DNA of 64,000 nucleotides from Sinohyriopsis cumingii (lineage: Eukaryota > Mollusca > Bivalvia > Unionida > Unionidae). This document shows positions 1-7,803 of the stretch, piece after piece. Positions within the stretch are counted from its first letter, which is position 1. The number at the start of each line of letters is the position of its first letter. The position numbers were made by a program, and so were the translations under genes. The DNA is taken from NCBI GenBank assembly GCA_028554795.2, contig CM068830.1:47196227-47260226 (forward strand), written 5' to 3'. The notes below the pieces were generated by a model. The model had not been told where the DNA came from and did no database searches. It saw nothing but the letters and a program-made list of their open reading frames with translations.

Positions 1-2
1 GC

Positions 3-2321
3 ACCGAGCGTCCTAAAGTGACTTTGAACGGAGCCAAAATCATTTTCATGCAAGTGGGACAAGTGCAGTTTAAAGATTCGATGAGTTACTTGGCCATGCC
101 TTTGAGTCGAATGCCTAAAACGTTTGGAATGACAGAAATGGCTAAAGGGTACTTTCCACACTTTTTCAATACGGAAGCCAATCAACATGCCGTTCTACCC
201 CATTTGCCTGAGGCTCACTATTACGACCCCGACAACATGCGTACCGAACAACGAGAAGCTTTCTACGCTTGGTACCAGGCTCACGCCTCGGACTCTTTCG
301 ACTTTCAGGAAGAAATGCTAAAGTATTGTCGTTCCGACGTGGACATTTTACGACGTTGCTGTGGAAAATTTCGAGAACTGTTCATGGAACACGGAGGGGT
401 GGATCCTTTGAAAGAAGCTTGCACCATTGCCAAAGCGTGTTCCTTAGTGTATCGACAACGATTCATGCCTGAAAAGACCGTGGCTGTCATCAGTCCTCAA
501 ACGACCCACTTTGTCAAACGTCAATACTCGGTCAAAGCCCTACGTTGGTTACATTACTTGTGCGACAAGGAAGACAAGTGGATTGAGCATGCCCGCAACG
601 GAGGGGGCGAAAAGACCATCGGAACGTATTCGGTCGATGGCTGGGACTTAGAAAACCCCAAGATCGTGTACGAGTTTAACGGTTGCTTATTTCACGGATG
701 TCCCGTCTGTTACCCTGATCGTAGCACTAGAAATCAGTTTTTACAACGAACCATGGAAGACTTGTACCAGGACACTTGTCAGCGGCGCCGAAAGTTGGAA
801 CAGGAAGGATACCAAGTGGTGGAAATGTGGGAACACGAGTACGATCACCGTATGAAAACCGATTCCGAGTTTAAACGCCTCGTGGAAAGTTACCAGTTCA
901 TGGACCCGCTGAACCCGAGGGATAGTTTGTACGGAGGAAGGACCAATGCCACCTGTTTGCTGTACCAAGCCGACGAAGAGAAAGGAGAAGAAATCAAATA
1001 CTTGGACGTGTGTTCGCTGTATCCCTATGTGTGCAAATATTGTCGCTTTCCTGTAGGGCACCCGCAATTGCTGACGGAACACATCGACCTGGTCAACATT
1101 CGACAATACGAAGGCTTGATCAAGTGCAAAGTTTTGCCTCCCACGAACCTATACCATCCCGTCTTACCTCACCATTGTCAAGGCAAACTGATGTTTCCCT
1201 TGTGCCGTACTTGTGCCGAAACGTGCAACCAAGACCAACCTTGTCAGCACAGCCAGGAAGAACGGGCCTTGACGGGAACCTGGGTCAGCGTAGAATTGTT
1301 CAAAGCTCTGGACATGGGATACCAACTGTTAGAAGTGTACGAAATTTGCCACTTTCCCAAGACACAACGATACCGCAAGGGTGACCCTACTCAGAAAGGC
1401 ATTTTCGCCGACTACGTGGATGCCTTTTTGAAACTGAAGCAAGAAGCCAGCGGCTATCCTTCCTGGTGTCACACTCCCGAAGACCAAATACAATTCAAAG
1501 AGAAATACTACGAACAAGAAGGCATCTCTTTAGACCACATCGAGAAAAACGAAGGCAGGAGATCGTTTGCCAAAGTGATGTTAAATTGCTTGTGGGGTAA
1601 AATGGCACAACGACCGTGTTTACCCAAGACGGAATATTTGACAGAACCTTCCCGCTACTTCCAGATGATTCACGACAAAACCAAATACATGAAACACGTG
1701 GACGTCGTTCGAGAGAATTTGATCTTGGTCAATTACGAAGAAGATCTGGACTTTGTACAAGACGACCCTTTTGGAAATGTCATCATTGCGGCTTACGTGA
1801 CAGCCCATGCTCGCTTAAAATTGTACGAAGCTTTAGAACTGTTAGAAGAACGCGTCCTGTACTTTGACACGGACAGTTGCATTTACATCCATCACCCGAT
1901 TCAACATCACCCTAACATCGAAGGAGACCGTTTAGGAGCCTGGACAGACGAGCATCCCGACGACAAGATTCTAAGTTTCGTCAGTGGCGGTCCCAAAAAT
2001 TACGGCTACGAATACCGGGACAAACAAGGAGAAGTGCACACGACGTGCAAAGTGAAAGGACTGACTCTGAATTATCGTACCAGTCGAGTGGTCAACTTTG
2101 GGGTATTGAAAGAAGCCTTGCAATCGGGAGAGGATGGAAACTTTAAAGTGACCACTCACCAACCGAACAAGATTGTACGTTTACCCACTCACCACATCGT
2201 CAGTCGACCCTTGGAAAAAGTCTATCAAATCGTGTACCAGAAGCGAGTTCGACTTCCCAATCATTTCACCTTACCGTACGGTCACGTCGGTATTGGTCTG
2301 TATATAAAAAAGAAACCCTAG
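3..2321 (+). CDS. polB: Protein-primed type DNA polymerase B, C-terminal part (Polinton A)
   Basis: Replicative polymerase of the element; family B polymerases of this kind are thought to be protein-primed and to copy linear genomes. The frame is open to the window edge, so the true start lies outside. Visible: exonuclease motif YCRSDVDIL (about residue 105), polymerase motif A DVCSLYP (about 330), motif B KVMLNCLWGK (about 520), motif C FDTDS (about 617) and KVKGLTLNY after it. Cys pairs and histidines between motifs A and B (CRTCAETC, QPCQHS) suggest a metal site. The matching frame in B is 43181-46132. Family call is firm. Confidence 0.93.
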   Translation, partial: TERPKVTLNGAKIIFMQVGQVQFKDSMSYLAMPLSRMPKTFGMTEMAKGYFPHFFNTEANQHAVLPHLPEAHYYDPDNMRTEQREAFYAWYQAHASDSFDFQEEMLKYCRSDVDILRRCCGKFRELFMEHGGVDPLKEACTIAKACSLVYRQRFMPEKTVAVISPQTTHFVKRQYSVKALRWLHYLCDKEDKWIEHARNGGGEKTIGTYSVDGWDLENPKIVYEFNGCLFHGCPVCYPDRSTRNQFLQRTMEDLYQDTCQRRRKLEQEGYQVVEMWEHEYDHRMKTDSEFKRLVESYQFMDPLNPRDSLYGGRTNATCLLYQADEEKGEEIKYLDVCSLYPYVCKYCRFPVGHPQLLTEHIDLVNIRQYEGLIKCKVLPPTNLYHPVLPHHCQGKLMFPLCRTCAETCNQDQPCQHSQEERALTGTWVSVELFKALDMGYQLLEVYEICHFPKTQRYRKGDPTQKGIFADYVDAFLKLKQEASGYPSWCHTPEDQIQFKEKYYEQEGISLDHIEKNEGRRSFAKVMLNCLWGKMAQRPCLPKTEYLTEPSRYFQMIHDKTKYMKHVDVVRENLILVNYEEDLDFVQDDPFGNVIIAAYVTAHARLKLYEALELLEERVLYFDTDSCIYIHHPIQHHPNIEGDRLGAWTDEHPDDKILSFVSGGPKNYGYEYRDKQGEVHTTCKVKGLTLNYRTSRVVNFGVLKEALQSGEDGNFKVTTHQPNKIVRLPTHHIVSRPLEKVYQIVYQKRVRLPNHFTLPYGHVGIGLYIKKKP

Positions 2322-2338
2322 GCAAGATCGATAGTTCA
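2301..2338 (+). promoter_or_regulatory. TATA box and TCA initiator for the BIR gene
   Basis: TATATAAAAA at 2301-2310 lies in the last codons of the polymerase gene. A TCA initiator-like triplet follows at 2336-2338, 35 nt from TATAAAA, and the BIR start codon is at 2367. The same TATA-to-TCA spacing recurs before several other genes of the element. Confidence 0.5.
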
Positions 2339-2366
2339 TTGTGACTAGCAAGACCGAGCGAACAAG

Positions 2367-3110
2367 ATGAATACTTTGAAAGAGACATCGTTCCAGTTTG
2401 GGGATTGTAAAAAAGCTGTATCTTTCTCTAGTGTGACTAATACTGGATGGATAAGACCCAGACATTGCGACGGAAAATGTCCGGAAGGAAACTGCGATTG
2501 TCCATGTGGTTACCATTGTAATTGCGTAACGGAGTTTGCAGACGAGTGCGATTGTGAGCCTTGCGATGGGACCGATGCTGTACCTTGTGACCTGAGCGAT
2601 GCCGTAAAGCATCATGGGAACTTTAGTGCCCCTATCCCTGTCATGGAAAGTGATGCTGTGCGTGTCAAACCTGTGGGATGCGAAAGCGATGCTGCTCGTC
2701 CTCTTGGACATTTTACTGGGTTTCGTTTTAAAGGGGAATGTCGACCTTCACGTTTACCTCCCTACGGATGTCATCCAACCCTGAGCAAACTCCTGCCCAT
2801 TTCACTCAACCCTCATCGAAACGAACCTGTGAAAAACGAATATTCGTTTCCTGTGCGTTCGTCGGAATACTGCGACTTTGAAAATCGTCTTCAATCGTTC
2901 AAAGGAAAATGGCCAAAGTATCTGGGAGGACCGACCCCCGAAGAATTAGCCAGAGCCGGATTTTTCTACTTGGGCGAAGGAGATAAAGTCAAGTGCTTCA
3001 GTTGTGGTGTGTCACTTCACCACTGGGAACCACAAGATTCGGCCTACGTTGAACATGCTCGATGGTCACCGAATTGTCATTACTTACCCTTAGTGGGACC
3101 GAGACATTGA
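2367..3110 (+). CDS. BIR-domain (inhibitor of apoptosis-like) protein
   Basis: 247 aa. The C-terminal 80 residues form one BIR domain: R-x-x-SF..W, a GFFYLGEGDKVKCFSCG core (C-x2-C), then H and C in EHARWSPNC, giving the usual CCHC zinc site. BIR proteins bind caspases or pro-apoptotic ligands, so a role in blocking host cell death is likely (inference). The N-terminal third is very rich in Cys and Asp, followed by four spaced copies of (T/S)DA(V/A). No RING finger is seen, so it is shorter than a typical cellular IAP. Related to 41902-42639 in copy B. Confidence 0.88.
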   Translation: MNTLKETSFQFGDCKKAVSFSSVTNTGWIRPRHCDGKCPEGNCDCPCGYHCNCVTEFADECDCEPCDGTDAVPCDLSDAVKHHGNFSAPIPVMESDAVRVKPVGCESDAARPLGHFTGFRFKGECRPSRLPPYGCHPTLSKLLPISLNPHRNEPVKNEYSFPVRSSEYCDFENRLQSFKGKWPKYLGGPTPEELARAGFFYLGEGDKVKCFSCGVSLHHWEPQDSAYVEHARWSPNCHYLPLVGPRH

Positions 3111-3139
3111 AGTAACTTTTTTACCATAATAATTTGTTC

Positions 3140-3595
3140 ATGGATACTTTACAAGAGAACATTCGTGCTTTGCCTGTGGAGTTGAGAGAACGCATTTACC
3201 GAGAGCTGGTCAAAATACAAGTGAAACGTAAAGAACAATTGCATCCGTTACGTCACCGGTGTTTGAACCACTGGTACCTGAAGGCTATACAAGGACTGAT
3301 TCAATTGAAAGTGTTCCATTGGACAGACATTGATCAACGACCTCCTGGTTATAAAAAGGAATGGTTTGGTATTGACGATTTTATCTACTACATTGTAAAC
3401 GTACTGCATCGAATTCCAGAGGAAGAGTTAACGAATTACCAACATCTTAAACACAATGTCAACTTAGTGAAAGAGGAAACTTCTGAACGAATTGTAATGT
3501 GTAGATTAGTGATTCAACGATTTAAATTTGACACTGAAGTGAAACCATGTTTGTGCAAAGAGTACATTTCTTGTGTCAGACCAAAGAGGATTTAG
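3140..3595 (+). CDS. F-box-like N-terminus protein, paralogue 1
   Basis: 151 aa from ATG 3140 (copy B uses the same start). The first 32 residues contain LPVELRERIYRELV, which resembles the start of an F-box (LPxELRxxIY). If correct, the protein could dock host SCF ubiquitin ligase; this is inference from a short motif. The rest is charged, with HWYL and predicted helices, and has no family I recognise. The first 50 residues are nearly the same as in the next gene, with more divergence afterwards, so the pair arose by tandem duplication. Confidence 0.7.
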   Translation: MDTLQENIRALPVELRERIYRELVKIQVKRKEQLHPLRHRCLNHWYLKAIQGLIQLKVFHWTDIDQRPPGYKKEWFGIDDFIYYIVNVLHRIPEEELTNYQHLKHNVNLVKEETSERIVMCRLVIQRFKFDTEVKPCLCKEYISCVRPKRI

Positions 3596-3607
3596 TATGA
3601 CCTATTC

Positions 3608-4126
3608 ATGGATACTTTGCTAGAGTACATTTTGGGCTTGCCTGTGGAGTTGAGAGAACGCATTTACCGAGAGCTGGTGAAAATACAAGTCAAACGTAAA
3701 GAACAATTGCATCCGTTACGTCACCAGATCTTTAACCACTGGTACCTGAATGGTATAAGAGAACTGATTCGTCAGAAATTGTTTCAGTGGTCAGACCTTG
3801 TTCAACACTTTGAGTTAGTGAATGATCGAAATGTTCATGATTTTGGTTACTTCGAGATTCACCTACAGCAATACATTGAGGAAGACAAGTTAAAGGATTA
3901 TCAACATATTTTACGTGGAATCTACTTAGAGGAAGAGGAAACTTCTAAACGAACTCTGAAGTTTCGGTTACAGTATGCAAGATTTAGATTCCCTACTGGA
4001 GAACGAAGATCTCTGGCTAGAAAGTACGTGTATTGTTTCCGAAACAAAGAGACTATAAAAACAGGCTGCCATGCCACGACTTATGTCACATGTCATCCAA
4101 CAGATTCCGTGGAAGGAACTCAATGA
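3608..4126 (+). CDS. F-box-like N-terminus protein, paralogue 2
   Basis: 172 aa, 12 nt after paralogue 1. Begins MDTLLEYILGLPVELRERIY, so the F-box-like motif is conserved while the C-terminal two thirds has drifted. Its last codons overlap the next frame (from 4071), and a TATAAAA sits inside it at 4054-4060. Partner in B: 40652-41170. Confidence 0.7.
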   Translation: MDTLLEYILGLPVELRERIYRELVKIQVKRKEQLHPLRHQIFNHWYLNGIRELIRQKLFQWSDLVQHFELVNDRNVHDFGYFEIHLQQYIEEDKLKDYQHILRGIYLEEEETSKRTLKFRLQYARFRFPTGERRSLARKYVYCFRNKETIKTGCHATTYVTCHPTDSVEGTQ

Positions 4127-4295
4127 CCATATTCAAACCGTGGATCATTACCATCGATTATTACAAGAACTGTATCCATTCAATTTGGGACGACAAGTGG
4201 TGTGTGTCTTAGTGACTTGTTTTTTGGGATTTCGTTTACCAGCCGATTCTTTGTGGACTCTTTACGATCAGTACTTACCACCTCCATGGCCTTAA
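4071..4295 (+). CDS. Small protein of unknown function
   Basis: 74 aa, conserved in copy B (40483-40707) with a single visible substitution, which supports a real gene. It overlaps the genes on both sides: 56 bp upstream, 10 bp downstream. Contains a hydrophobic stretch QVVCVLVTCFLGFRL that could be a membrane segment. No family recognised. The TATA at 4054 is close to this ATG, so translation may start at Met5 (4083) or from a longer upstream transcript. Confidence 0.5.
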   Translation: MPRLMSHVIQQIPWKELNDHIQTVDHYHRLLQELYPFNLGRQVVCVLVTCFLGFRLPADSLWTLYDQYLPPPWP

Positions 4296-4609
4296 ATGGT
4301 CACGAAAAACTCCTTTTGCTCAAAGCCTTGCGTTTTCATCTGGATACTTCTCGACCTCTACGGGAAAAAAAGATTCGTCAACTTTTAGCTACCCAAGACG
4401 TGTATGACGATGTGTGTGTAGCTTGTGACTTACATCCCCATTGGACAGATGTCCGTGCCTGGAAAGAATGGGATTTTGAGGCTTGGACCCAAGAAGTGGC
4501 CCAGTATGCACGAGAGTTGTTCAAGGAAAAAAGTTACTTTTCAACCCGTGTTAGTGACGGTGCCAGAAGAACCCGTCACCCAGGACAGGACTGTCGTGGA
4601 CAGACCTGA
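4286..4609 (+). CDS. Small helical protein of unknown function
   Basis: 107 aa from ATG 4286, overlapping the previous gene by 10 bp and the next by 104 bp. Conserved in B (40169-40492). Charged and probably helical (LLLLKALRFHLD, WTQEVAQYARELFKEK), with a C-x2-C and two Trp. Middle link of three chained overlapping frames. No function can be given. Confidence 0.5.
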   Translation: MALNGHEKLLLLKALRFHLDTSRPLREKKIRQLLATQDVYDDVCVACDLHPHWTDVRAWKEWDFEAWTQEVAQYARELFKEKSYFSTRVSDGARRTRHPGQDCRGQT

Positions 4610-4814
4610 AAGACCCTTTCGGGAGGACACTTGTGTGACCTTACCCCCTGTTGAACTGGTTAGAACATTACCCAAAAGATGTGATTGTTGTACAGACACT
4701 TGTGTTTATTCCACGTTCATCGTTATCATGTGCCTTTTATCCTTGTACTTAAGCCTTTGGCTTTTATGTATTTTTTGTCTTTCGTATTCATGTTTGAAAA
4801 AAAACATTCAATAA
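4506..4814 (+). CDS. Small single-pass membrane protein
   Basis: 102 aa from ATG 4506, which overlaps the previous gene in another frame. The N-terminal part is polar with TVPEEPV, then a Cys cluster (CDCCTDTC) and a long C-terminal hydrophobic segment of about 28 residues (FIVIMCLLSLYLSLWLLCIF). The layout suggests a membrane or envelope-associated protein, or a viroporin-like one; this is inference. An AATAAA overlaps its end (4810-4815). Partner in B: 39982-40272. Confidence 0.55.
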   Translation: MHESCSRKKVTFQPVLVTVPEEPVTQDRTVVDRPERPFREDTCVTLPPVELVRTLPKRCDCCTDTCVYSTFIVIMCLLSLYLSLWLLCIFCLSYSCLKKNIQ

Positions 4815-4873
4815 ACGTGTTCTGAAAAAGTATATAAACTCTTGTCTTGTTTGTTTTCGTGTCACAAGTGACA
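4810..4873 (+). promoter_or_regulatory. Poly(A) signal followed by ATPase promoter
   Basis: AATAAA at 4810-4815 ends the upstream unit. TATAAA (4833-4838) follows, and an initiator-like TCA has its A at 4864, 31 nt downstream. The start region holds a short palindrome TGTCAC-AA-GTGACA (4860-4873). The ATPase ATG is at 4885, so this compact 75-bp segment both ends one transcript and starts the next. Confidence 0.6.
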
Positions 4874-4884
4874 TTTCTCACACC

Positions 4885-5628
4885 ATGGCTACCTCTGCTG
4901 TCTCTGCTCCCTCTTCCTCTACTGTCAAAGTCATCGACGAACACTTAGATCGTGCCAGTTGGGAGGCTTTGTATCTTCGCCATCCCTTTAACATGCTCAT
5001 TGCTGGACCTAGCGGTTCAGGCAAAACCGAATTCGTCAAACGTTTGATCGAACATAAACATCATTTGATCGATCGGCCCCCTCAACGGATCGTGTGGTGT
5101 TACAAAGAGTGGCAATCGGCGTACAGCCTCTTGCGAGAAAGTCAAGGTGATTCCATCGTGTTTGTGGAAGGCATTCCTAAAGAAGACGACGGCATCGTCT
5201 CTGACTCCCGTCAAACCCATTTGGTCATTTTTGACGACATGTTAGGAGAAGACGAAGAAGAAATTAAATTGTGGTTCACGCGCAAAGGGCATCACCGTAA
5301 TGCCAGTGTCATTTACATCACCCAAAATTTGTTTCAACAAAGTAAAGCCCATCGCACCATCAGTCTCAATGCGCATTACGTGGTCTTGTTTAAAAGCCCT
5401 CGAGATAAATCGCAAGTGCAAGTCTTAGCCAAACAGTTAGGAACGCCTTGGCTGACTCAGGCGTACGACGATGCCACTCAAGCGCCACACGCCTATTTAC
5501 TCGTCGATTTGAAACCTACGACCCCCGAGGATTTGCGATTTCGTACCCACTTGTTTCACCACTGGTGCCAAGACGGAGGGCCTGTCCTGTACATGTCTCC
5601 GTCCTCGACTTCATTTCACTCCCCATGA
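4885..5628 (+). CDS. FtsK/HerA-type genome packaging ATPase
   Basis: 247 aa. Walker A is AGPSGSGKTEF (about residues 39-49) and Walker B is LVIFDDML (about 113-120), with later Q and R residues typical of the HerA/FtsK packaging group (ITQNLFQQ, FKSPRDKSQ). In Polintons and adintoviruses this motor is thought to pump DNA into capsids. It has its own TATA-initiator promoter. The matching gene in B (39150-39893) differs at only a few residues. A distant relative in element C is split by copy B. Confidence 0.92.
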   Translation: MATSAVSAPSSSTVKVIDEHLDRASWEALYLRHPFNMLIAGPSGSGKTEFVKRLIEHKHHLIDRPPQRIVWCYKEWQSAYSLLRESQGDSIVFVEGIPKEDDGIVSDSRQTHLVIFDDMLGEDEEEIKLWFTRKGHHRNASVIYITQNLFQQSKAHRTISLNAHYVVLFKSPRDKSQVQVLAKQLGTPWLTQAYDDATQAPHAYLLVDLKPTTPEDLRFRTHLFHHWCQDGGPVLYMSPSSTSFHSP

Positions 5629-5636
5629 AAAAAATC

Positions 5637-5680
5637 TATAAAAACCTCAGACCCTTTTTCGTCTGTCTCACACAGTGTGA
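5637..5680 (+). promoter_or_regulatory. TATA box, initiator and palindrome for the core gene
   Basis: TATAAAAA at 5637-5644 overlaps the gap after the ATPase. A TCA initiator has its A at 5670 (33 nt on), inside the palindrome TCACAC-A-GTGTGA (5668-5680). The ATG follows at 5683, leaving a very short leader. Confidence 0.5.
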
Positions 5681-5682
5681 AC

Positions 5683-6636
5683 ATGACGTCCCTTCAGTCG
5701 CATCTTCCCGTCAAATTGATTCGTGCCTTGTATGGCATCAGTCGAGAAAAAGATCCACAAACACGAGCCCGTGTCTTAGAAGCTAGTCTCAAAGAAGTCT
5801 TACGATGGTTCACGGTGACGGCACGTCAATTACTCCAAGGAATCATTCAGATTCCTCATCAAACCCAACGCTTTTTCGATCGAAACAAAGTCGCTTTGGT
5901 CCAACTGGCCGATCCCCGCATCGACACTCAAACCAAAAAACAAATCATTTTGAAACCTGGAGGGAGCGGTACTCTAGGAGGGGTCATCATTCGCTCACTC
6001 TTAAGATGGGATCCTAATGCCCCCAAAGTTATCCCCAAGACAAAAGTCCAACGAAGCCCCAAGAAGAAAAAGAAAAAGACCAGGTCCCCAAGAAGAATAA
6101 CTTCTCCAGTGGCAGGACCCTCCTCTTACCAGACACCACCACCATCACCCCGGAAAAAGAAAAGAAGCCCCCAGAAAAAGAAACAGAGAAAAAGTCCCCA
6201 GAAAAAGAAAAGTCCACAGAAGAAAACTAGTCGCAAGAGAGGCACTTCGGCCAGGACGCAACCTTACACTCGCAAGCCACGACCTGCCACAGCGTCTCCG
6301 GCAGCCTCACGTTTGTCCACTTCTCCGTTGATGTCACCAGGAACTGAAGAGTACTTGGAGACGTTGATCACACCAAGAACATCTCCGTTGATGACCCCCA
6401 AAAGAACTTCCCCAGTGGCAGGACCTTCCAATTTAGCGGCAGTGGCTGCTGCTCACAAAGTACCTTCTCCCAAAATCAAAGTCCATGAAAGATCGGGCAT
6501 GTTACAAAGTTTACTGGATTTGTCCAAGCAAGAACTGGCTCGATTTAGTCCGTTACGTACCCCTGCACGACGTGTCATGCCTGTCCTCAAACTGATAAAA
6601 CGTAAAGACAATCAGTGGCGACGCGTTCCAGTATAA
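5683..6636 (+). CDS. Basic core-like (DNA-condensing) protein
   Basis: 317 aa from ATG 5683. The first 110 residues are a folded region of unknown family. The rest is a very basic, low-complexity tail with repeated (S/R)PxKKK blocks and TSPL(M)(T/S)P repeats, ending in a conserved patch (LARFSPLRTPARRVMP). Composition and place beside the ATPase suggest a virion core or DNA-condensing protein comparable to adenovirus core proteins (inference). TSPLM-type repeats differ slightly in number from the B partner (38139-39095). Confidence 0.65.
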   Translation: MTSLQSHLPVKLIRALYGISREKDPQTRARVLEASLKEVLRWFTVTARQLLQGIIQIPHQTQRFFDRNKVALVQLADPRIDTQTKKQIILKPGGSGTLGGVIIRSLLRWDPNAPKVIPKTKVQRSPKKKKKKTRSPRRITSPVAGPSSYQTPPPSPRKKKRSPQKKKQRKSPQKKKSPQKKTSRKRGTSARTQPYTRKPRPATASPAASRLSTSPLMSPGTEEYLETLITPRTSPLMTPKRTSPVAGPSNLAAVAAAHKVPSPKIKVHERSGMLQSLLDLSKQELARFSPLRTPARRVMPVLKLIKRKDNQWRRVPV

Positions 6637-6664
6637 AAAAGGCCTGTGACCGAGTAGGGTATCA
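6632..6664 (+). promoter_or_regulatory. TATA and TCAGT initiator inside the core gene's end
   Basis: TATAAAAAA (6632-6640) overlaps the stop region of the core gene; the initiator A is at 6664 (TCAGT), 32 nt on. Because this promoter lies downstream of an earlier in-frame ATG (6615), it favours ATG 6696 as the start of the next gene. Confidence 0.55.
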
Positions 6665-6695
6665 GTGTTTTTTAGGTGCTCCTAAAGACTCAAAG

Positions 6696-7082
6696 ATGTC
6701 ACCCTCCAGAAAACCCCAAGGAAAGAAAAGGAAAGGACTGCCACCACGTTTAGCCAAACATGGGGACCTGTTATCTGTCCTGTCCAAAGCTTCTCCACCC
6801 CTACGAAAAAAACTCATTCAAACGGCCTCCAAAGAGGTCATCGATACCGTGTGCGAATGTTGTTTGAACGTTTTGAAAGGCACGATCCCTTTGTCCAAAC
6901 ACCAGAAACAATGCTTAGGCAAACATCGTCACGTTCTTCGGAAAATGGTTCAAAAGAAAGTTCCCATTCGTCAGAAAAAGAAGATGTTGGTCCAACGTGG
7001 AGGTATTTTACCTCTCTTGTTAGGCCCCATACTGAAAGGAGTCTTGGGAACCATGTTGGGAGGACTGATGGGAGCAAGATAA
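6696..7082 (+). CDS. Small basic virion-like protein with hydrophobic C-terminal tail
   Basis: 128 aa from ATG 6696, chosen because the TATA-initiator lies just upstream. Basic N-terminus (MSPSRKPQGKKRKG), a middle with C-x-C-C and HxxxC (VCECCLNV, KHQKQCLGKH), then KKVPIRQKKKMLVQRGG and a Gly-rich hydrophobic tail (ILPLLLGPILKGVLGTML). That final pattern is widespread in adintovirus and Polinton small core or membrane-active proteins. Likely virion-associated (inference). Partner in B: 37693-38079. Confidence 0.7.
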   Translation: MSPSRKPQGKKRKGLPPRLAKHGDLLSVLSKASPPLRKKLIQTASKEVIDTVCECCLNVLKGTIPLSKHQKQCLGKHRHVLRKMVQKKVPIRQKKKMLVQRGGILPLLLGPILKGVLGTMLGGLMGAR

Positions 7083-7110
7083 AAAGGCCTTCGGAAGTCC
7101 CAAGATCTCA
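7079..7110 (+). promoter_or_regulatory. Weak TATA-like box and initiator
   Basis: GATAAAAAGGCC at 7079 matches the GGCC-flanked TATA at 6632 except at its first base. TCA follows with its A at 7110, 31 nt on, and the next ATG is at 7132. Confidence 0.35.
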
Positions 7111-7131
7111 GAATCGACCGCTGACAACCCC

Positions 7132-7782
7132 ATGGAAGGACGAAAACTAGCTTTAGTGCCTTACAAACGATGGATGGAATACCATCGGTGGCAAGAACAA
7201 CGCACCCCGCATTTACCTCCCAATCCCAATTTGAGCGAGATGTCCCAGTTACAACACGAATTGCAATCCTTGATGGATCGCCAAGATTTGTCCGAAACAG
7301 AAAAATCGCAAAAGTATGGTCAACTCTTGCAACGACTGCAACTCTTTCACCAGAAAGCTTTAGACGAAACAGCTTTACCCACTCTGAAAGATTTTAAGAC
7401 CTTGATGAAAAGTCCAACACCATCACCAGTACCAGTACCAGTACCAGTACCACCAGTACCCGTGACCAAGACAGAAAAAGGAAAAGAAGAAGAAGAAGAA
7501 GGGTTTCAAACTCCACCAGAAAAAGTACGCAAGTTAACAACACCACCTACCTCCAGAATTGGATGGATTAAAAAGATGATGGCCACCCCTTCTTCCTCAC
7601 AAGAGAAAAAGAAAGTGAAGACAGAAGTGAAGACAGAAGTGAAACAAGAACCTATATCCCCCGCTCAGACATCCTCCTCCTCTTCGACACCTATTGCTGG
7701 CCGCACACGCAAAGCCTTGCAATCCAAGAAAATACCCCAAGAGAAAAAGAGTAGCCTCTTCCAAGAGTGGGTGCCTTATTAA
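7132..7782 (+). CDS. Protein of unknown function with SUMO-like motif repeats
   Basis: 216 aa. The N-terminal 90 residues are helical (MSQLQHELQSLMDRQDLSETEKS), then a PVPVPV repeat, an acidic patch, and a tail with tandem VKTEVKTEVKQEP. Each V-K-x-E unit fits the SUMO acceptor consensus. Ends in a short conserved LFQEWVPY. No family recognised; the position between core and integrase suggests a virion or nuclear accessory role. The PV repeat differs by one unit in B (36999-37643). Confidence 0.65.
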   Translation: MEGRKLALVPYKRWMEYHRWQEQRTPHLPPNPNLSEMSQLQHELQSLMDRQDLSETEKSQKYGQLLQRLQLFHQKALDETALPTLKDFKTLMKSPTPSPVPVPVPVPPVPVTKTEKGKEEEEEGFQTPPEKVRKLTTPPTSRIGWIKKMMATPSSSQEKKKVKTEVKTEVKQEPISPAQTSSSSSTPIAGRTRKALQSKKIPQEKKSSLFQEWVPY

Positions 7783-7803
7783 GACACCAATCAACACAAA
7801 AAA

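Noticed and set aside
741-2162. Minus-strand frames opposite PolB
   Set aside because: No domain or codon evidence; shadows of the polymerase frame, likewise for B at 43328-45937.
2570-2680. IAP-binding (AVPI-like) motifs in BIR protein 1
   Set aside because: One AVPC is seen, but such motifs work at a free N-terminus and the other repeats do not fit.
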